Source of the DNA: an uncultured Lachnospiraceae bacterium | Lineage (GTDB): Bacteria > Bacillota > Clostridia > Lachnospirales > Lachnospiraceae | DNA length: 64,000 bases | Direction: 5' to 3' | Assembly (NCBI GenBank): GCA_910583605.1 | Contig: CAJTXN010000001.1 | Location: 629,327 to 693,326, forward strand | Part shown: positions 59,630 through 64,000 of the stretch, in pieces | How positions within the stretch are numbered: position 1 is the stretch's first letter | How the letters are laid out: each line of letters starts with the position of its first letter | The notes under the pieces: model-generated | The model's database searches: none | What the model saw: the letters and a program-made list of their open reading frames with translations, nothing else | Told to the model about the DNA's origin: nothing | Program-made: the position numbers and the translations under genes

Positions 59630-60958
59630 TTATACCAGTGTATGCTCTCTCCATTTCTCGCTTTTATACCGGTATATAAAAAATACAGACCTGACACACC
59701 AGTCAGCCACCATTGCAATCCATATTCCGAATGTCATCAGATGGAAATACCTTCCAAGCAATATACCACAGATGATCCGGCAAAGCCACATGGAAGCCAC
59801 TCCTATTATCATTGTATATTTCGCATCATTGGCGGCTCTCAATACGTTCGGCAGGGTAAAGGAAAACGGCCAGATAAATATGGCGCAGATTCCGTGAAAC
59901 ACTAATATACGGAACGTATACCTTGAAGTATCTGCCGATAACTGATAGATTTTCATGATCAGTGGCAGAGAAACCATAATGGCTATATTTACGGCAGCCA
60001 TGGCAATATAAGTATATTTCATCAGTTTTTTACAATAGTATTTTGCCTGTTCATAGTCACCGGCACCGATACACCGGCTGATCACTGTTACCATGGCAAG
60101 ACCGATTGCCATTCCCGGCAGTATCTGAAATCCTGCAACCGTGTTTCCCACTGCATTTGCCGTAATCTGTACGGTTCCAAATCCTGATACAAAACTTAAT
60201 AACAGTATCTTGCCAAGCTGGAACATACTGTTCTCCACTCCACTGGGTACACCTATGTATAAGATTTTTCTGATCATACCTCTGTCCGGCTTGTAACGGA
60301 ACGGTTTACTGATGTGCAATACCTGCTTCTGGTTTCTCAATATTCCAACCACCAGAACCGCCGCTACGATTCTGGATACCAGTGTAGGTATCGCAACACC
60401 TTCCACACTGAAATGAAACCCGTAAATCAGCACTGCATTTCCTACAATGTTTAATACATTCATTACCGTGGAAACCACCAGGGAAATGCCGGAATTTCCC
60501 ATGGTCCTCAATATGGCAGCACCGCTGTTATAAATGGCAATAAAAGGTGTGGCCGCCATCACGATCATCATATATCGTCTGCTGTAATCCATAACATCGG
60601 CATCGATTTTTCCAAATACCTTAGTCAGAATAATATTCTGTCCCAGATAGATAATTACCATAATAACAATTGCTGCCAGAGTATTAAAGACCAGAAGCTG
60701 TTCCGTTGATTTACAGGCTTCCTTCTCCTTCTTTTTACCCAGATACTGTCCGGCTACCACTGCGCCGCCGGTTGCCAGCGACGCAAACACCTGATTCAGC
60801 AGCAGATTAATGGAATCCACAAGAGAAACTGCGGATATTGCCGATTCTCCCACTTTTGAAACCATCAATGAGTCCGCCAGTCCCACGGTAACTGCCAGTA
60901 ATTGTTCAAAAATCAGCGGCATTATTAATTTTTTTAAATCTTTTGATGTAAATAGCAT
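59630..60958 (-). CDS. MATE family cation/multidrug antiporter
   Basis: 442 residues from the ATG at 60958 (GGAGAAGATT before it). A longer frame of 26 codons runs back through a terminator hairpin and is rejected. Twelve membrane helices in two MatE halves: VGLADSLMVSKVGESAISAVS and NLLLNQVFASLATGGAVVAGQYLG at the start, and PSGVENSMFQLGKILLLSFVSGFG beginning the second half. Substrate unknown. MATE proteins exchange drugs or metabolites for Na+ or H+. Confidence 0.92.
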   Translation of the reverse strand: MLFTSKDLKKLIMPLIFEQLLAVTVGLADSLMVSKVGESAISAVSLVDSINLLLNQVFASLATGGAVVAGQYLGKKKEKEACKSTEQLLVFNTLAAIVIMVIIYLGQNIILTKVFGKIDADVMDYSRRYMMIVMAATPFIAIYNSGAAILRTMGNSGISLVVSTVMNVLNIVGNAVLIYGFHFSVEGVAIPTLVSRIVAAVLVVGILRNQKQVLHISKPFRYKPDRGMIRKILYIGVPSGVENSMFQLGKILLLSFVSGFGTVQITANAVGNTVAGFQILPGMAIGLAMVTVISRCIGAGDYEQAKYYCKKLMKYTYIAMAAVNIAIMVSLPLIMKIYQLSADTSRYTFRILVFHGICAIFIWPFSFTLPNVLRAANDAKYTMIIGVASMWLCRIICGILLGRYFHLMTFGIWIAMVADWCVRSVFFIYRYKSEKWREHTLV

Positions 60959-60979
60959 AATCTTCTCCAATTTTAAAAT

Positions 60980-61005
60980 AACAGGGTGACTGTCATCACC
61001 CTGTT
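60980..61005 (-). terminator. Terminator-like hairpin after corA
   Basis: aacagggtga (60980-60989) pairs with tcaccctgtt (60996-61005). On the minus strand it is followed by ATTTTA, so it is of moderate quality. It lies between the corA stop and the MATE start. Confidence 0.6.
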
Positions 61006-61082
61006 CAATTATATTACGATTTTCGAATTGCTTCAATTGGTTTTTTACCGAATACCCGGTAAATCGTTAAAAAGCCGGTGTC

Positions 61083-62024
61083 TTACATAAGTTTTTTCTT
61101 TTTAAAATACACAATACAGACCGAAATGATTACGATTCCAAACGCTATCACATAAGGATAGCCATACCTCCACTGCAGTTCCGGCATAACATTAAAATTC
61201 ATTCCATACCATCCCGTAATTACGGTCAGCGGCAGAAATATGGTAGTGATCACCGTAAAAACTTTCATTATACTGTTAAGATTAATATCTAACGTGGCTT
61301 CATACACTTCCCTCAACTGAACTGCCATATCCATTAAGGACATGACGCTGCCCAGCAGACGATTTACTTTTCCCGTAAATAAACGGATATATTTTAAATC
61401 TTCCTCGGAAAACAGATGATTTTCATTTTCCTGCAATTCTTCTCCCACATCTATTAGCTGCTCATAATAGTCCCGAAATGTGAGTAATTCTTTTTTAAAC
61501 TGAAATATCTGACGATTAATCATATTATCCGGTACTGCATTTATCATATTTTCTTCCAATGCCGTAATGCGGTTTCCCATGGATTCCAGAATTTTATTAT
61601 CCCCGTTTATCATTCTTTCAAAATAGGCAAAAATAATTTTTTCCAGGGTAATGGAATCTTTATATTTTTTCAGGGCTGCTTCAAACATGGCTAACGTACT
61701 TTCATTTTCATCTTTTAATTTTACAATTAAAAACAAATTTTTCTTAATAAAATATGCAACCCTGTCCAGTTTTTCATGCAGCAGCGCCTGCTTTATAACA
61801 GTTATATAGCCGCAACTGTAATCATCATAAACATCTATATTACTCCGAATACTTTCCCGATTATTTTCACACTCGGCAATTATATTTTCCGACAATCCAA
61901 AACAACTGTATATTTCCTCAAATTCATCAAAATTAATATACCCTGCATACACATTATCGTCCTTCATATTAATATCTTTCAGTTCAATGGTTTCGTCAAC
62001 ACTTTTTGTCAGATTATAAAACAT
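61083..62024 (-). CDS. corA: CorA-family divalent metal transporter
   Basis: 313 residues. A long, mostly helical cytosolic domain is followed by two C-terminal membrane helices. The GMN selectivity motif is present (ITGWYGMNFNVMPEL) between them, and the basic tail (FKKKKLM) follows. CorA conducts Mg2+, and in some cases Co2+ or Zn2+. The family typically has an N-terminal alpha/beta part, as seen here. It is the last gene of the trx-trxB-corA run, 29 bases after trxB. Confidence 0.93.
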   Translation of the reverse strand: MFYNLTKSVDETIELKDINMKDDNVYAGYINFDEFEEIYSCFGLSENIIAECENNRESIRSNIDVYDDYSCGYITVIKQALLHEKLDRVAYFIKKNLFLIVKLKDENESTLAMFEAALKKYKDSITLEKIIFAYFERMINGDNKILESMGNRITALEENMINAVPDNMINRQIFQFKKELLTFRDYYEQLIDVGEELQENENHLFSEEDLKYIRLFTGKVNRLLGSVMSLMDMAVQLREVYEATLDINLNSIMKVFTVITTIFLPLTVITGWYGMNFNVMPELQWRYGYPYVIAFGIVIISVCIVYFKKKKLM

Positions 62025-62053
62025 ACAGTTCCCTCATATTCATTTTCCCTCTT

Positions 62054-62965
62054 TTAAACAATGGCTGCCAGCGCCGCTACCGCTCCGTCACTGGCGGCCG
62101 TTACCAGCTGACGTACCTGTTTTGTGCGGCAGTCTCCGGCCGCAAAGATTCCCTCTGCACTGGTTCTGCAGTCCTCGCCTGCTATAATATAACCATATTC
62201 ATCCAATGCAAGAATATCTTTATAAATTTCATTCTGCGGTTCCCGTCCGATTGCCACAAAGAGAGCCGCTGCTTCTATCAACCTGCCGTCCGATAATTCC
62301 AGCGATTCCAGTTTTTCACTGCCATTAATAGCTGTCACTCTGCAGTTCATCAGATATTCAATGTTATTTTTCTGCTGCAGCTGTTCTACCAGTCTCTGCT
62401 CTGCCCGAAACGTATTTCTCCGATGAATAATATATACTTTGCTGCAAAGTCCGGATAAATATACAGCCTCTTCCAGTGCAGTGTTACCACCTCCAAACAC
62501 CGCAACCGTTCTGCCTTTAAAAAAAGCACCGTCGCAGGTAGCACAATAGGATATGCCCGCTCCGGTCAGTCGTTCTTCTCCGTCCAGACCCATCCGGCGG
62601 CTTCGGGAACCGGTTGCAATAATAATGGATTTGGCTTTATAAGTATCTGAATTCGTAAGTACTGTTTTACACTCTTTTTCCGTTAGAATCTGAATCCCGC
62701 TGGCTTTTTCAAATCGAATCTCCGCACCGGCACCGACCGCCTGCTCATATAAGCCTGTGGCAAACTGAAATCCGGAAACATGAACGATTCCCGGATAATT
62801 CTCTACTTCGGGAGAATAGATGATCTGTCCGCCATAAGAAGTTTCTTCCAGGACCAAAACCTTTTTGGACGCCCTGGCCGCATATACCGCCGCCGATAAT
62901 CCTGCCGTTCCGGCTCCGACAATAATGACATCATAGATTTCCTGTTTCCCAACCATGTTTCCCAT
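62054..62965 (-). CDS. trxB: Thioredoxin-disulfide reductase
   Basis: 303 residues from the ATG at 62965, picked for its SD (TTGGAGCAG); the frame continues into the trx gene, but the preceding codons do not look like TrxB. FAD site: VIIVGAGTAGLSAAVYAARAS. Redox CxxC: SYCATCDGAFFKG. NADPH site: VAVFGGGNTALEEA. C-terminal FAD contact: GIFAAGDCR. It reduces the thioredoxin encoded just upstream. Confidence 0.96.
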   Translation of the reverse strand: MGNMVGKQEIYDVIIVGAGTAGLSAAVYAARASKKVLVLEETSYGGQIIYSPEVENYPGIVHVSGFQFATGLYEQAVGAGAEIRFEKASGIQILTEKECKTVLTNSDTYKAKSIIIATGSRSRRMGLDGEERLTGAGISYCATCDGAFFKGRTVAVFGGGNTALEEAVYLSGLCSKVYIIHRRNTFRAEQRLVEQLQQKNNIEYLMNCRVTAINGSEKLESLELSDGRLIEAAALFVAIGREPQNEIYKDILALDEYGYIIAGEDCRTSAEGIFAAGDCRTKQVRQLVTAASDGAVAALAAIV

Positions 62966-62996
62966 AAAAATCTGCTCCAAATCCTCTATACGTTGT

Positions 62997-63308
62997 TTAC
63001 ACATTCAGCATTTCCAGTATTTCTGTCTTCGGACGAACACCGACTGTGGTTTTCAGTACCGTTCCGTTTTTAATCAAAACCAAAGTAGGGATGGTCATAA
63101 CTTTATACTGAGCAGCCAGTTCCGGCTCTTCATCTACATTTACCTTACAGACTTTTACGTCTCCTGCCTCTTCTGCCACTTCATCCATAATTGGTAAAAG
63201 CATCTGACACGGACCACACCACGCCGCCCAAAAATCAACTAATACAAGCTTTTCCGACTGCATAACCTCAGTTTCAAAATTCGATTTTGTAATATGCATG
63301 ACTGCCAT
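62997..63308 (-). CDS. trxA: Thioredoxin
   Basis: 103 residues. Redox centre AAWCGPCQM in the canonical position, followed by the cis-Pro region MTIPTLVLIKNG. It reduces protein disulfides and receives electrons from TrxB. The trxB frame overlaps its end, but the chosen trxB start lies 31 bases beyond the trx stop. Strong SD (AAAGGAGGACATG). Confidence 0.97.
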   Translation of the reverse strand: MAVMHITKSNFETEVMQSEKLVLVDFWAAWCGPCQMLLPIMDEVAEEAGDVKVCKVNVDEEPELAAQYKVMTIPTLVLIKNGTVLKTTVGVRPKTEILEMLNV

Positions 63309-63374
63309 ATCATGTCCTCCTTTTCATTATTTAGATTCCCGTCTATCCTCTATTATGCTCTTAATTTCTATATT

Positions 63375-63911
63375 TTAATCCTGTTTCATTCCTGTTCTCT
63401 GTGAAACCACCGACCATCTCTCTGTAAGTTTTTCCATATTATACGCCGCATTGGCAGGACTGGTTGAGGGCAGTGTCATATGTTTGATTTTTATTTTTTC
63501 TCCAAAATATTTATCATATAATGTTCCCGCCAGTTTTCCGTTTGTAACTATTGTATTTATTTTTGACTGTTTTATAATACATTCAATGTCTGCCGGAATC
63601 ACATTTTTAATGCTGCTGTCACTGGAACCGATAATATCACAGCTTTCAATAACATCCCATACCGCAATGTTATTTTTTATCAGAAATGATATTTTATCCC
63701 GGATATCTGCATTTTTTAAATAATCGATATCATATCCCATTATTACTGGCAGCACTTTCCAAAAACGATTCTGGGGATGTCCATAGTAAAATCCCTGACT
63801 CCTTGATTTCACGGAAGGAAAACTGCCCAGAATCAAAACCCTGGAATTCTCATCATATACCGGTTCAAAACAGTGTCTTATATGTTCATATTCTTCTTTT
63901 TTTCCACTCAT
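63375..63911 (-). CDS. Hypoxanthine/uracil-DNA glycosylase (UDG superfamily, family 6-like)
   Basis: 178 residues. The UDG-fold motif 1 is VLILGSFPSVKSRSQGFYYGHPQNRFWKVL. Motif 2 is LPSTSPANAA near residue 150. This motif pair with N-terminal GSFPS is that of DNA-deoxyinosine (hypoxanthine) glycosylases. They remove deaminated adenine from DNA for base-excision repair. It is a single gene with no repair partner nearby and a usual SD (AAAGGAGAG). Confidence 0.88.
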   Translation of the reverse strand: MSGKKEEYEHIRHCFEPVYDENSRVLILGSFPSVKSRSQGFYYGHPQNRFWKVLPVIMGYDIDYLKNADIRDKISFLIKNNIAVWDVIESCDIIGSSDSSIKNVIPADIECIIKQSKINTIVTNGKLAGTLYDKYFGEKIKIKHMTLPSTSPANAAYNMEKLTERWSVVSQRTGMKQD

Positions 63912-63948
63912 ATCTTTTATAAAGTCTCTCCTTTTTTATAAAGCAAAA

Positions 63949-63984
63949 AAAGAACAGACACCAGTCACCTGATTCCTGTTCTTT
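63949..63984 (-). terminator. Terminator of a gene to the right of the window
   Basis: aaagaacag (63949-63957) and ctgttcttt (63976-63984) pair perfectly. Read on the minus strand, a T-run follows, so it should end a minus-strand gene lying beyond 64000. It is well before the glycosylase start. Confidence 0.65.
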
Positions 63985-64000
63985 CCCTGTACCTTCAAAA

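Overview
The window looks like chromosomal DNA of an anaerobic, Gram-positive gut clostridium, most probably a Lachnospiraceae. The evidence is a PolC-type replicative polymerase in the usual pyrH-frr-uppS-cdsA-dxr-rseP-ispG-polC cluster, clostridial NifS/NifU/Rrf2 iron-sulfur genes, a secreted alpha-amylase with three CBM26-like starch-binding modules, a long-form ATP-type PEP carboxykinase, an ECF vitamin transporter and moderately AT-rich DNA. I cannot place it to genus. No rRNA, tRNA, insertion sequence, prophage or CRISPR array was found. Almost every gene is on the minus strand. The exceptions are a C-terminal fragment at the left edge, a cheY/CheX-like pair, an AP2/HNH-like gene and a LysR regulator.

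Layout. 1-13.6 kb: end of a peptidoglycan-binding protein, then one long leftward operon. It starts with a small membrane protein and a bactofilin, continues through nucleotide, ribosome-recycling, isoprenoid and phospholipid genes to polC, and ends in an unknown protein with a nuclease-like motif. 13.6-27.4 kb: pckA; an HD-GYP protein; the galM-yfbR-(GGDEF/EAL)-topB-glmS-hexapeptide operon; a Rrf2 regulator; nifU and nifS. 27.4-34 kb: an AT-rich stretch with a DUF6273-like lipoprotein; an operon of response regulator, sensor kinase, VTC polyphosphate polymerase and DUF4956 membrane protein; then cheY with a repeat-bearing CheX-like partner. 34-44 kb: thrC, a SleB-like hydrolase, the AP2/HNH-like protein, the amylase, and leuCD followed by a SMI1/KNR4 protein. 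44-50 kb: LysR regulator, an ECF sigma factor with a membrane-anchored beta-propeller partner, ilvC and ilvN. 50-64 kb: two small unknown genes, a lipoprotein amylase, an ECF transporter operon with a DUF4430 surface protein, a BI-1/YccA protein, cardiolipin synthase, a MATE exporter, the trx-trxB-corA operon and a hypoxanthine/uracil-DNA glycosylase-like protein.

How it fits together. The two amylases (one secreted with starch-binding modules, one lipid-anchored) point to starch use. glmS, uppS, the SleB-like hydrolase and the bactofilin serve the envelope. Several genes concern signalling: an EAL protein with a degenerate GGDEF, an HD-GYP protein, and a CheY/CheX-like pair whose partner carries four exact-period 29-residue repeats. 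The least conventional units are the two-component/VTC/DUF4956 operon, the repeat-CheX-like protein, the AP2-HNH-AP2 protein with lost catalytic histidines, and the sigma factor/beta-propeller pair. A perfect 9-bp dyad at the ilvC promoter is the clearest unexplained regulatory site.
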